A stretch of DNA of 64,000 bases from Pseudorhizobium xiangyangii (GTDB lineage Bacteria; Pseudomonadota; Alphaproteobacteria; Rhizobiales; Rhizobiaceae): positions 20,540 through 84,539 of the forward strand of contig NZ_JAJAWH010000023.1 of the NCBI RefSeq assembly GCF_020531965.1, read 5' to 3'. Both the position numbers and the translations under genes were made by a program. The notes under the pieces are model-generated. The model was not told where the DNA came from. It saw only the letters and a list, made by a program, of their open reading frames with translations, and did no database searches. Shown piece by piece: positions 9,030-18,054 of this stretch (within the stretch, counting starts at the first letter, position 1; the number at the start of each line of letters is the position of its first letter).

Positions 9030-11030
9030 TCAGATCCGTTCCGCCAGTAGCCTGGAACGCGCGTCTTCGGTTGCGGTCACTGTTTCGACGGGAATGTAGA
9101 AGTCCCGCTTGTAGTTGAATGTGTGTCCGATCGACACGGCGATGATGGCGATGAAGGAAACGGCCGCCAGCCACCAGATGTACCAGATCAAGGCGAAAGC
9201 GAGAGCGATGCTCAGACCTGACAGGATGACACCCGTGCCGGTATTCTTGGGCATGTGGATTCGCTTGAAGCCGGCAAGCGGACGCTCGTAACCGCGATTC
9301 TTCATGTCGTACCAGCTGTCATGGTCATGCACGACCGGCGTAAAGGCGAAGTTGTAGTCCGGTGGCGGCGAGGAGGTCGACCACTCGAGCGTGCGGCCAT
9401 TCCAGGGGTCGCCACTCGTCTCACGCAACTGGTCACGTCGCAGATAGCTGACCACCAGCTGTATGATGAAGGAAGCGATTCCAAGCGCGATCAGGACGGC
9501 GCCGAAAGCGGCGATGATGAACCAGATCTGCAGCGATGGGTCTTCGAACTGGCTTACACGGCGGGTAACGCCCATCAGTCCCAGCACGTAGAGCGGCATG
9601 AACGCGAAGAAAAAGCCGATCTGCCAGAACCAGAAGGTCATTTTGCCCCAGAAATCGTCGAGCTTGTAGCCGAACGCCTTTGGCCACCAATAGACGAGGC
9701 CAGCCATCAGACCGAACAGCACACCACCGATGATCACATTGTGGAAGTGAGCAACGAGGAACAGCGAGTTATGAAGCACGAAGTCTGCCGGCGGGATCGC
9801 CAGCATGACACCTGTCATGCCGCCAATGACGAACGTCACCATGAAGCCAACGGTCCACAGCATCGGAACCTCGTAGCGGATACGGCCGCGATACATCGTG
9901 AAGAGCCAGTTGAACATCTTCGCTCCCGTCGGAATCGAGATGATCATCGTCGTGATGCCGAAGAAGGCATTGACTGAGGCGCCCGAACCCATGGTGAAGA
10001 AGTGGTGCAGCCACACGAGGTAGGACAGGATCATGATCACGCAGGTCGCGTAGACCATGGAGGCATAGCCGAAGAGGCGCTTGCCGCAGAAGGTGGCGAC
10101 CACTTCCGAGAAAATGCCGAAGGCTGGGAGAATCAGGATGTAGACTTCCGGGTGACCCCAGATCCAGATGAGGTTTACATACATCATCGGATTACCACCA
10201 AGGTCATTGGTGAAGAAGTTCGTCCCGACGTAACGGTCGAGCGACAGCAATGCGAGTGTGGCCGTCAGGATCGGGAAGGTGGCGACAATCAGAATGTTGG
10301 TGCAGAGCGAAGTCCAGGTGAACACCGGCATCTTCATGAAGGTCATGCCCGGAGCGCGCATCTTGACGATCGTGGCGATCAGGTTGATCCCCGACAACGT
10401 CGTGCCGACCCCTGCCACCTGCAGGCCCCAGATGTAGTAGTCCACGCCGACACCGGGACTGTAGTCCGCTCCAGACAACGGTGGATAGGCCAGCCAGCCG
10501 GTTCGGGCGAACTCACCGACAAAGAGCGAGATCATGATGATGATGGCCCCGGCGGTTGTCATCCAGAACGAGAAGTTGTTGAGGAACGGGAACGACACGT
10601 CTCGTGCGCCGATCTGCAACGGCACGACGTAGTTCATGAAGCCCGTGACGAACGGCATCGCTACGAAAAAGATCATGATCACGCCGTGCGCCGTGAAGAT
10701 CTGGTCGTAATGGTGGGCGTTGAGATAGCCCTCATTGCCATTGAAAGCGATCGCCTGCTGGATGCGCATCATGATGGCATCGGCAAAGCCACGAAGCAGC
10801 ATGACGATCGCAAGGATGATGTACATGATGCCGATCTTCTTGTGATCGACAGTCGTGAACCACTCGTTCCAGAGATAGCCCCATAGTTTGTATTTCGTGA
10901 TCAAGGCTACGATGGCGAGACCGCCGATCACGACCGCCACAAACGTACTGATGATGATCGGGTCATGCGGGATGGCTTCCCAGGAAAGCCGCCCGAAGAT
11001 GAGTTGTGTCAGGTTGGTGTCGTCGAACAT
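9030..11030 (-). CDS. cyoB: Cytochrome bo3 quinol oxidase subunit I
   Basis: A 666-residue catalytic subunit started at the ATG at 11030; the frame extends four codons to a TTG at 11042. It carries the haem-copper oxidase signatures: [15 protein letters not shown] (haem b ligand), [17 protein letters not shown] with the cross-linked His-Tyr pair of the CuB site, and [11 protein letters not shown] with the remaining haem ligands. It oxidises ubiquinol and reduces oxygen to water while pumping protons in the cytoplasmic membrane. The length and the extra first helix fit the quinol-oxidase (CyoB) branch, not the cytochrome c oxidases. Confidence 0.96.
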   Translation of the reverse strand: MFDDTNLTQLIFGRLSWEAIPHDPIIISTFVAVVIGGLAIVALITKYKLWGYLWNEWFTTVDHKKIGIMYIILAIVMLLRGFADAIMMRIQQAIAFNGNEGYLNAHHYDQIFTAHGVIMIFFVAMPFVTGFMNYVVPLQIGARDVSFPFLNNFSFWMTTAGAIIIMISLFVGEFARTGWLAYPPLSGADYSPGVGVDYYIWGLQVAGVGTTLSGINLIATIVKMRAPGMTFMKMPVFTWTSLCTNILIVATFPILTATLALLSLDRYVGTNFFTNDLGGNPMMYVNLIWIWGHPEVYILILPAFGIFSEVVATFCGKRLFGYASMVYATCVIMILSYLVWLHHFFTMGSGASVNAFFGITTMIISIPTGAKMFNWLFTMYRGRIRYEVPMLWTVGFMVTFVIGGMTGVMLAIPPADFVLHNSLFLVAHFHNVIIGGVLFGLMAGLVYWWPKAFGYKLDDFWGKMTFWFWQIGFFFAFMPLYVLGLMGVTRRVSQFEDPSLQIWFIIAAFGAVLIALGIASFIIQLVVSYLRRDQLRETSGDPWNGRTLEWSTSSPPPDYNFAFTPVVHDHDSWYDMKNRGYERPLAGFKRIHMPKNTGTGVILSGLSIALAFALIWYIWWLAAVSFIAIIAVSIGHTFNYKRDFYIPVETVTATEDARSRLLAERI

Positions 11031-11062
11031 AGGACTGTCCAAATTCTATTTAATCTGCGGCC

Positions 11063-12259
11063 TCAGGGCTGCGTGGAACCGTTTGTGTTCAGTTGCGGCG
11101 GTGCCGCACCCTCCGAGCCTTCGGCCGGCGCCTTATGGCCTTGGTGCATGTCGTGCGTGTCGTGGTTCATCGAAGGCGGCTGCTGGTCGCCGTCCACGCC
11201 TTCCGCCGGTTCCTCGCTGCGCGCCGGATTGCCTGTGGCGGGGAACGTCGCGCCGGGGGCTGCCTCACCATGCCCACCTGCCGGCCCGGCATGGCGATTG
11301 TCGTGCTGGAGCTTGGCACGGTTTTCGTGACTGTCGACGCCCGCGCCGCCCATCATGTCGATGTGCATCATGTCGCGCATGCACATCTGTCCAGGGCGAA
11401 CACACATGTTGAGTACGGCGTCGTAGAGACCATCCTCGACACCGGCAAAAAGGCGGACCGGCTCCCTTATGCTTGGCTTTTCGAGCTTCAGGAAGGCATC
11501 ACGGTTGAGCATGGTGCCATTTTGCTTAACCCGGGCAATCCATTCGTCGAAGCCCCCCTGCTGCAGACCGTGGAACCTGAAGCGCATATGGGAGAAACCG
11601 TCGCCACTGTAGTTTGACGATATCCCCTCGTAATCGCCTTCCTTGTTGATCACCGCATGCAGCTTCGTTTCCATGCCGGGCATGGCGTAGATCATGCCCG
11701 CAAGCGCGGGAATGTAGAAGGAGTTCATCACCGACGACGCCGTGATCTGGAAAGTAATCGGGCGATCGACGGGAGCCGCCATCTCGTTCACGGTCGCTAT
11801 TCCGTACTCAGGGTAAAAGAACAGCCATTTCCAGTCGAGCGCGACAACCTGAACGGTCAGCGGCTTGACGTCAGCCGGAATTGGCCGCTCGGCATCGATG
11901 CGGTCCAGCGGCCTGTAGGGGTCGAGCTTGTGGGTGCTGATCCAGGTGATAGCCCCCAGCGCAATGATGATCGCCAGCGGTGCGGCCCAGATGATGACCT
12001 CGAGTCGGGTGGAGTGATGCCACTCGGGATCATATGTGGCAGCCGTATTGGATTGCCTGTAGCGCCAGGCAAAGAACAACGTGAGGAACAGCACCGGCAC
12101 AATGATGATGAGCATCAGGATTGTCGAAACGACGATCAAATCCCTTTGCTGTGCGGCGATATCGCCAGACGGCGACATCACGACCATATTGCAGCCAGTC
12201 AGCAGCAAGACGGGCAGCAGAAGAAGGGGTCGAAGGGCGGACTTAAGGAGATTGGGCAT
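11063..12259 (-). CDS. cyoA: Cytochrome bo3 quinol oxidase subunit II
   Basis: A 398-residue lipoprotein precursor: the signal LLLLPVLLLTGC places the modified cysteine at about residue 23. Two membrane helices and a periplasmic cupredoxin-like domain follow, with the CyoA family run FYIPALAGMIYAMPGMETKLH. The CuA ligands of cytochrome c oxidases are not seen, as expected for a quinol oxidase. The C-terminus is long (about 100 residues) and rich in His, Met and Asp (MCMRDMMHIDMMGG, MNHDTHDMHQGH), which may bind copper. First gene of the operon; its promoter should lie in 12260-12571. Confidence 0.93.
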   Translation of the reverse strand: MPNLLKSALRPLLLLPVLLLTGCNMVVMSPSGDIAAQQRDLIVVSTILMLIIIVPVLFLTLFFAWRYRQSNTAATYDPEWHHSTRLEVIIWAAPLAIIIALGAITWISTHKLDPYRPLDRIDAERPIPADVKPLTVQVVALDWKWLFFYPEYGIATVNEMAAPVDRPITFQITASSVMNSFYIPALAGMIYAMPGMETKLHAVINKEGDYEGISSNYSGDGFSHMRFRFHGLQQGGFDEWIARVKQNGTMLNRDAFLKLEKPSIREPVRLFAGVEDGLYDAVLNMCVRPGQMCMRDMMHIDMMGGAGVDSHENRAKLQHDNRHAGPAGGHGEAAPGATFPATGNPARSEEPAEGVDGDQQPPSMNHDTHDMHQGHKAPAEGSEGAAPPQLNTNGSTQP

Positions 12260-12571
12260 CTCGGGCTCAATTTTTTTGCGTTTTGTCTAGTTCCGACTAA
12301 TCGCGGAAGGCACCACTCGGAATGAGGTCCTTTGTCGCAGCGCAGCAATCTGCCGCACTGCAACAGAACAATATCGCTTCGGTTTGGCAGTTGTTGCCTA
12401 CCGTAGTTTGATGGCCCAAATCGGCCGCCCGTGGGTATCTAGGGCGCTATCGCAAACGACCAGAGGGGGAAATGCAGCGAAGTTTCCGCTTTTTTCCAAG
12501 TCGTTCCTTGATCCCGACGGTAGTTTGATCAACATTTCCCTGAGCAGGGCAAATTTTGCCAGGAGGAAGTC
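12260..12571. other. Divergent intergenic region between cyoA and the MFS gene
   Basis: About 310 bases that must contain the start signals for the cyo operon (reverse) and the MFS gene (forward). A near-palindrome GGCAAATTTTGCC ends just before the Shine-Dalgarno sequence AGGAGGAAG of the MFS gene. No gene was seen in it. Confidence 0.45.
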
Positions 12572-13915
12572 ATGAGTACCGTCGTCAACCCCACATCCAC
12601 TGGCCTTGAGGAAGACGCGCGCCGCATCCATGACGACAAGCCGATTTCGCCTGGCAGTATCGCCATCGGCGTGATTATCGGCCGCATGTCCGAATTTTTC
12701 GATTTCTTCGTCTATGGCATCGGTTCGGTGCTTGTCTTCCCAAGGCTGATATTCCCGTTTGTTTCGGACCCGGTCACAGCCACTCTTCTGTCTTTTTCGA
12801 TATTCCCTCTCGCCTTCATCGCACGGCCCGTCGGATCACTCGTTTTCATGTGGATCGATCGCCACTATGGGCGCGGAACGAAGCTGACAATTGCGCTTTT
12901 CCTCCTTGGCGGCTCCACGGCATCCATCGCCTTCCTGCCCGCCTATGATTCGATCGGCTATTGGGCCATTGCATTGCTGGCCCTCTTCCGGCTGGGACAA
13001 GGCTTTGCTCTTGGCGGCGCCTGGGACGGTCTCGCATCGCTCCTGAATCTTAACGCTCCCCCGAATCGACGCGGCTGGTACGCGATGATCCCGCAGCTCG
13101 GAGCGCCGATCGGCTTTGCGCTGGCGAGTGTCCTTTTCGGTTATTTTGTCGCCAATCTATCGGAAGAGGACTTCCTCTCTTGGGGTTGGCGGTATCCATT
13201 CTTCGTCGCCTTCGCAATCAACGTTGTTGCTCTGTTCGCCCGCCTGCGCATCGTTGCCAGCAAGGAATTCGGTGCAGCCATGGAGGCGCAGGAGTTGCAG
13301 GCGCGTCCGGTTTTCGAGATGCTGAGCAAGCATGGTCATGACGTGGTCCTCGGTGCCTTCGTGCCGCTGGCAAGCTTTGCCATGTTCCACCTGGTGACGA
13401 TCTTTCCGTTGAGCTGGGTGACACTCACCGGCGGACAGACGCCAGCTGAGTTTCTATGGGTGCAGGTGGCAGGCGCAGCGGTCGGGGTCGTTGGCATTGT
13501 CTTGTCAGGCGTCATCGCCGATCGTATTGGCCGACGCAGTCAATTGATGATCGGTGCCGTGATCATCGCGATCTTTTCATTCTCGGCGCCCTTCCTGCTG
13601 GATGCTGGCGGAAAGGGCCAGGACGCCTTTATCATTATCGGCTTCGGCATCCTTGGCCTGTCCTTCGGCCAGGCCTCCGGCGCCGTTTCCTCGCGTTTCA
13701 GCCAGTATTACCGCTACACGGGATCAGCTTTCACATCCGATTTGGCTTGGTTGGTGGGAGCCGGCTTTGCACCACTGGTGGCACTCGGTCTTGCCAGCAA
13801 TTTTGGCATCATCTTCATTGGCGGCTATCTCATTTCCGGCGCGATCTGCACGCTGGTTGCACTCAGCCTCAACCGGGCCCTGACCCCGGGCATCGAGCCC
13901 GGTCAGCAACGGTGA
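12572..13915 (+). CDS. MFS transporter (MHS-like)
   Basis: A 447-residue protein with about twelve membrane helices. The segment FFDFFVYGIGSVLVFP, then AFIARPVGSLVFMWIDRHYGR and the loop RLGQGFALGGAWDG, correspond to the metabolite:H+ symporter branch of the major facilitator superfamily (Shikimate/ProP-like). The loop DRIGRRSQLM repeats the MFS signature in the second half. AGGAGGAAG six bases before the ATG gives a very good ribosome site. The substrate is not evident. It is transcribed alone and ends in a hairpin at 13924. Confidence 0.85.
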   Translation: MSTVVNPTSTGLEEDARRIHDDKPISPGSIAIGVIIGRMSEFFDFFVYGIGSVLVFPRLIFPFVSDPVTATLLSFSIFPLAFIARPVGSLVFMWIDRHYGRGTKLTIALFLLGGSTASIAFLPAYDSIGYWAIALLALFRLGQGFALGGAWDGLASLLNLNAPPNRRGWYAMIPQLGAPIGFALASVLFGYFVANLSEEDFLSWGWRYPFFVAFAINVVALFARLRIVASKEFGAAMEAQELQARPVFEMLSKHGHDVVLGAFVPLASFAMFHLVTIFPLSWVTLTGGQTPAEFLWVQVAGAAVGVVGIVLSGVIADRIGRRSQLMIGAVIIAIFSFSAPFLLDAGGKGQDAFIIIGFGILGLSFGQASGAVSSRFSQYYRYTGSAFTSDLAWLVGAGFAPLVALGLASNFGIIFIGGYLISGAICTLVALSLNRALTPGIEPGQQR

Positions 13916-13923
13916 GAAAGCCA

Positions 13924-13958
13924 GAGATGCCGGGTGCAAGGCCCGGTATCTCATTTGT
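13924..13958 (+). terminator. Hairpin terminator after the MFS gene
   Basis: GAGATGCCGGG pairs with CCCGGTATCTC across a seven-base loop (one G-T wobble), followed by ATTTGTCT. It is nine bases after the MFS stop codon, a likely intrinsic terminator with a short, imperfect T-tract. Confidence 0.65.
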
Positions 13959-14007
13959 CTAATCTTTCTTCGTCAGTCCGTTCGGAAAGATTGTTGCACC
14001 TTCCGTA

Positions 14008-14020
14008 ATCAATAATTGAT
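14008..14020. promoter_or_regulatory. Perfect short palindrome upstream of the first polysaccharide gene
   Basis: ATCAATAATTGAT is a 6+1+6 perfect palindrome about 40 bases before the glycosyltransferase ATG. It could be an operator. No regulator is identified. Confidence 0.25.
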
Positions 14021-14061
14021 CTTTGAATGTTTTGCATGACGGCGAAGCTTCGGAGTTCGCA

Positions 14062-15243
14062 ATGTCAGGTAGTATCACGCCCCGGCCACCACGCCTTCTG
14101 TTTCTGCAAACACAAGCGGAGATGGCGGGAGCCCAGGAGGTGTCGCGCCTGCTAGGAGAACAACTGTCACAGCAGGGGGCGGATGGTGAGCCCGCCTGCG
14201 CGGTCCATCACCTCTTTCTCTACAAGAAAACATCGGGTTGCGATCATTTTCCGAACGTTCGCTTCGCCGCAGAGGAACGCCCGACCAATATGCGCTCCAG
14301 CTTGGGCCTTCTGAAGAACCTGATATCGGCCATTCGTGATATCAGACCCGATGTACTGTTGACCTTCCAGCACTACGGCAATGTCGTGGGGGCACCTGTC
14401 GGCCGGCTATTGGGCGTACCGCATATAATTGCGAACCACGTTTCGGCACCTCTCACCATCAACCGAGCGGTTCGCGCGCTTGATCGCGTCATCGGCCTCT
14501 CCGGCTGCTACGATACCATCACGGTCAACTCTCATGCAACGTGGCGTGATTACAGCTCCTACCCCACCCGATATGCCCGTCGCCTGGTGCATATCCCCCA
14601 TGGCTTTGCACAGCGCATGGCGCTGCTGCAGAAGCCGGACGCCCGAACAAAGTTCAGCTTGCCACAAAACGTCCCGCTCATCGGCACCGTCGCGCGACTG
14701 CATCCGTTGAAACAGATCGATCTGGCGATAAAGACCCTTGCCTCCTTGTCGGAGGTTCATCTTGCCGTTGCCGGACAGGGACCGGACCGGCCGCGCCTGG
14801 ATGTCATGGCAGCCGAGCTTGACGTCGCAGACCGCGTGCACTTCATCGGTGAAATCCCGCCGAGCGAGATCGGCACATTCTTAAGCAGCCTTGATGTCTT
14901 TGTCTTTCCAAGCGCCGCCGAAACATTCGGATTGGCGGCGGTGGAAGCGGCCCAGGCAGGCGTTCCGGTGATTGCCAACGATCTACCGGTTCTGCGTGAA
15001 GTGCTTGAGGTCGATCAGTCGCCGTGTGCAGTGTTCATCGATGCCAGTGACACCGCATCCTTCGCCGCAGCAATAGATCAGCTTCTGACTGACGATCGGC
15101 TTGCTCACGATCTTTCCCAGAGAGGCCGCAGGCTCTCCGAGCGATATTCGCTCGATGCCATGGTGGCGGGCTATCGGCGCCTGATCAACGGCAAGCGTAA
15201 CGACAACCAGCGCCAGAACGATGATCCCAGGATACGAGCATGA
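14062..15243 (+). CDS. Glycosyltransferase, GT4-type
   Basis: A 393-residue protein of GT-B fold. The start ATG 14062 has GGAG upstream; a TTG 13 codons earlier is less likely. The N-terminal half holds LFLQTQAEMAGAQEVSRLL, a donor-side lead. The C-terminal half contains IGTVARLHPLKQIDLAIKTLA, VAGQGPDRPRL and the GT4 end motif VFPSAAETFGLAAVEAAQAG with the EX7E glutamates. It transfers a sugar to a lipid-linked oligosaccharide on the cytoplasmic face; the sugar is unknown. It overlaps the next gene by four bases (ATGA). Confidence 0.88.
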   Translation: MSGSITPRPPRLLFLQTQAEMAGAQEVSRLLGEQLSQQGADGEPACAVHHLFLYKKTSGCDHFPNVRFAAEERPTNMRSSLGLLKNLISAIRDIRPDVLLTFQHYGNVVGAPVGRLLGVPHIIANHVSAPLTINRAVRALDRVIGLSGCYDTITVNSHATWRDYSSYPTRYARRLVHIPHGFAQRMALLQKPDARTKFSLPQNVPLIGTVARLHPLKQIDLAIKTLASLSEVHLAVAGQGPDRPRLDVMAAELDVADRVHFIGEIPPSEIGTFLSSLDVFVFPSAAETFGLAAVEAAQAGVPVIANDLPVLREVLEVDQSPCAVFIDASDTASFAAAIDQLLTDDRLAHDLSQRGRRLSERYSLDAMVAGYRRLINGKRNDNQRQNDDPRIRA

Positions 15244-16820
15244 CGCTCCCGGATCACCCTGAACTGTCCATTCTGATCGTCGTAGACAGCGATGCACTAT
15301 CCGCATTCATACCGGCACTCGCAACACTCTTGCGCCGGGAGTTTTCCGCTCAGGTCAAGCTGGAGGTAGTTTCGAACGGCAGTGGTTCCGACGCGGCGCC
15401 GCTTGCGACGCTGCTCTCGCTGGAAAAAATGATCGTTCGCCGCAACAGGCCGTGTTGGGCCGATCGGATAGCCAAAGCCGATATCCACGACTTGCTTGAG
15501 ACGCGCAGCAACCAATCCTTCTCTTTCGTCATTGACCTGACGAAAGGCACACAGAAGCACGCTCAGCCCGTTTGGAGACCGCTCTACAATGGAGCTGCCG
15601 GCGAGCCAGCGCTCGCATCGTCCCTTTTATTCCTCGGTACGCCGAAGATTTCCATCTCCGTTCAACGCGAGGCTTCGGCACAACCTGCCATCATATGCGG
15701 AGGCACCGCGTCGCTCGAAAGCGCAGCAGGCATCGGCGGTGCGATGGAAGCAGTCTGGTCGCGCACAACCATGCTTCTCGTGAAGGCAATCCGTGGTGAA
15801 CTTCAAAAGACAGGCAGTCAGGCTTGTGACCTGCAGGATGCAGCCGAGGCGCCACTAATTTCAACCGGCGCAACCCTCAGGTATGGGGCATCGGCATTGG
15901 CGGCAGCGGCGGCAAATGCCGCCTACAGCTTGTGCTGTCATCGTCCGCATTGGCGTGTTGGCTGGCGGTTCTCCAACATCAGCAATGATGTGTGGGCGAG
16001 CCGAAGCCTCGGGGGCGCGACATGGAACATACTGAAGGATCCAATCGATCACTTCTACGCGGACCCGTTCCCGGTCTTCTGGCGCGGTCGGGACTATATT
16101 TTCTTTGAGGATTTGGACCACAAGACCCAGAAGGGCATCATTTCGGTTGTCGAGTTTGACGCTGAGGGGCGCCCGGGGCCTCCGATCCCGGTTCTGGAGG
16201 AGCCATGGCACCTCTCCTATCCGTTCATCATCGAAGCGGATGGCGAGATCTGGATGATCCCGGAAGCTTCATTGAGCGGTCAGATTACCGCCTATCGGGC
16301 CATAGAGTTTCCTTGGCGATGGGAAAAGCATGCAACGCTGGTTTCAGATGTCGAAGCGGGGGATGCGACGATCGTGGCCCACAACGACCGGCTCTGGATG
16401 TTTGCAGTGATCCGGCAAGGAATTGGCGGTTACTCGGATGCGCTGGCTATGTGGTCATCCGGACATCTCTTCGGTCAATGGCAGCCGCACCCAGCAAATC
16501 CCGTTCTGATCGACGATCGCGAAGCTCGCCCGGCTGGTGCCATGGTTCGGCGAAACGGGCAGTTGCTACGCCCGGTCCAGGATTGCCGAAGCGGGTATGG
16601 TGCGGCGCTTGGCCTTGCCCGCGTGACAAAGCTCGACGATGAGGGGTTTGCACAGATCGTTGAAACCCGGCTCGCACCCGGATCGTCATCCTGGCCTGGC
16701 AGGAAGCTCCACAGCCTAAATGGCAACGGGAGGCTGGAAGTCATCGACGGCAGTGTTCCGCGCCCCAAAATGCCACTTGCCCGCCATCTGGTCGACCGGA
16801 TCTATCGGCCCGCCACATAA
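15240..16820 (+). CDS. GINT1-like protein with C-terminal beta-propeller-type domain
   Basis: A 526-residue protein. Residues 1-240 resemble a formyltransferase-like or undefined fold with little recognisable signature. From about residue 240 come the features of the domain found at the N-terminus of plant glucosamine inositolphosphorylceramide transferases: DPFPVFWRGRDYIFFEDLD, YPFIIEADGEIWMIPE, WPGRKLHSLNGNGRLEVIDG. These resemble a GH43-like five-bladed propeller. Similar proteins occur in bacterial surface-polysaccharide loci, where their reaction is not defined. Translation is coupled to the upstream glycosyltransferase. I infer a role in modifying or trimming a polysaccharide precursor; no reaction is claimed. 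Confidence 0.7.
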   Translation: MTLPDHPELSILIVVDSDALSAFIPALATLLRREFSAQVKLEVVSNGSGSDAAPLATLLSLEKMIVRRNRPCWADRIAKADIHDLLETRSNQSFSFVIDLTKGTQKHAQPVWRPLYNGAAGEPALASSLLFLGTPKISISVQREASAQPAIICGGTASLESAAGIGGAMEAVWSRTTMLLVKAIRGELQKTGSQACDLQDAAEAPLISTGATLRYGASALAAAAANAAYSLCCHRPHWRVGWRFSNISNDVWASRSLGGATWNILKDPIDHFYADPFPVFWRGRDYIFFEDLDHKTQKGIISVVEFDAEGRPGPPIPVLEEPWHLSYPFIIEADGEIWMIPEASLSGQITAYRAIEFPWRWEKHATLVSDVEAGDATIVAHNDRLWMFAVIRQGIGGYSDALAMWSSGHLFGQWQPHPANPVLIDDREARPAGAMVRRNGQLLRPVQDCRSGYGAALGLARVTKLDDEGFAQIVETRLAPGSSSWPGRKLHSLNGNGRLEVIDGSVPRPKMPLARHLVDRIYRPAT

Positions 16821-16943
16821 CCTCGAAAACACAGGTTACGGGTGGGAGCCGGAGGACGTTCCGCGTCTGTCGATGCGATGCGCCGGCCAGTTTGCCAGCA
16901 CGCTATTCTGACGATGCGGCGCTACGGCTGTGACAGAACACCA

Positions 16944-17756
16944 CTAGCTTGAATGGCGGAGCAAGGCGTAGACGGCAATCGGATTTGTCATGAGGTATCG
17001 AACCGTAAGGCGCCGGGGTTCGTTTATCATGCGATAGGCCCATTCAAGGCCTGCGCGCTGCATCCAGACAGGCGCCCGCGGATTCTTGCCCGAGAGGAAG
17101 TCGAACAGGCCACCCGACGTCTTGACGACACCGACTTGCAGCTTATCCAGATTGCGGCTGACGAATTTCTGCTCAAGCGGAAAGCCCAGTCCCAGCCAAA
17201 GAATGTCCGGCCGCACAGCATTTATTTCGGCGACAACCTCCTCTTCCTCTGCCGGTGGGAAGTAGCCGTTACGTCGACCTACAAACCTGAGACGTGGGTA
17301 TGCCGATTGCATAGCGGCAACCGCCTTGGCGTTCACGTCCTCATCACCGCCCAGGAAGTAGAAGGTGACGCCGGCGCGCTGGGCGCGGGCTGCCACCGCA
17401 TGAACCAGGTCCGTGGTGGCCACTCGCTCAGTAATCGGCCTTGCAGAAAGCAACTTGGAGAAAAGAACCATCGGTGTGCCGTCAGGATGGATCTGGTCAG
17501 CTTCCATCATGAGATCATGATAAGTCGGGGTACGATTGCAAAGAGCCAGCACCTGGCCATTGGCCGAGGTGGAATAGAATGGCCGCGTGTCAGCGCCGCG
17601 AGCGCCAAGCGCACGATCAATGAAGCCGTCTGCCGTCTCGTCGATGGTCAGACGATCTATCGGAAGCCCCCCCAGCACGGTTGTCGCTGCTTGCTCTGCA
17701 ACCGCGTGCGGTTTTGTGTCTGTCGTATGATCTGTCGTCCGCAAGCCAATACCCAA
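16944..17756 (-). CDS. WecG/TagA/CpsF-family glycosyltransferase
   Basis: A 270-residue protein, slightly longer than the family norm of about 245. Signatures are FYSTSANGQVLALCNRTP, ADQIHPDGTPMV and LGLGFPLEQKFVSRN, with GLFDFLSGKNPRAPVWMQRAG near the end. This family transfers ManNAc-type or related residues onto undecaprenyl-linked sugars. It lies on the opposite strand to its neighbours and converges with the GINT1-like gene. The start is uncertain: the listed 17756 is a TTG; an ATG at 17761 is in another frame; a GTG a few codons before LGGLPIDRL is possible. A run of seven C bases at this end could hide a small frameshift. Confidence 0.8.
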   Translation of the reverse strand: MGIGLRTTDHTTDTKPHAVAEQAATTVLGGLPIDRLTIDETADGFIDRALGARGADTRPFYSTSANGQVLALCNRTPTYHDLMMEADQIHPDGTPMVLFSKLLSARPITERVATTDLVHAVAARAQRAGVTFYFLGGDEDVNAKAVAAMQSAYPRLRFVGRRNGYFPPAEEEEVVAEINAVRPDILWLGLGFPLEQKFVSRNLDKLQVGVVKTSGGLFDFLSGKNPRAPVWMQRAGLEWAYRMINEPRRLTVRYLMTNPIAVYALLRHSS

Positions 17757-18054
17757 CCCATGAAGCGTACACTACCGGCTGGAATAGTCGCACCTGGAGT
17801 AACTCACAAACAAAACGTTCGACTACCGTTAATATATAAATTTATATACATATAGTTGAACATTTATATTAAAATAATAATCAATATAAAATGGATTTAG
17901 TTACCATCCATTAAGCATCCGCTCTTCTTTCTAGCCACGTTAACGCTAAAGCTCGGCAAGATAGGTTAGTTCCCACCAAGGCGGCCGACCCGGCCATCAG
18001 ATTGCCTGGTCAGCGAGCAATCCGGACACGCAGAGTTTTGTGGGAGCAGTTGCA
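17757..18054. promoter_or_regulatory. AT-rich divergent intergenic region
   Basis: Between wecG-like (reverse) and the JmjC-like gene (forward). The bases from about 17820 to 17895 are almost only A and T, in sharp contrast to the GC-rich surroundings. Such tracts are preferred by the rhizobial regulator MucR and by H-NS-like proteins, so this may be a control region for the polysaccharide locus. No gene is seen. Confidence 0.45.

Noticed and set aside
11030-11042. TTG start for cyoB at 11042
   Set aside because: An ATG at 11030 follows a GGACAG sequence and gives a normal N-terminus, so the longer form is unnecessary.
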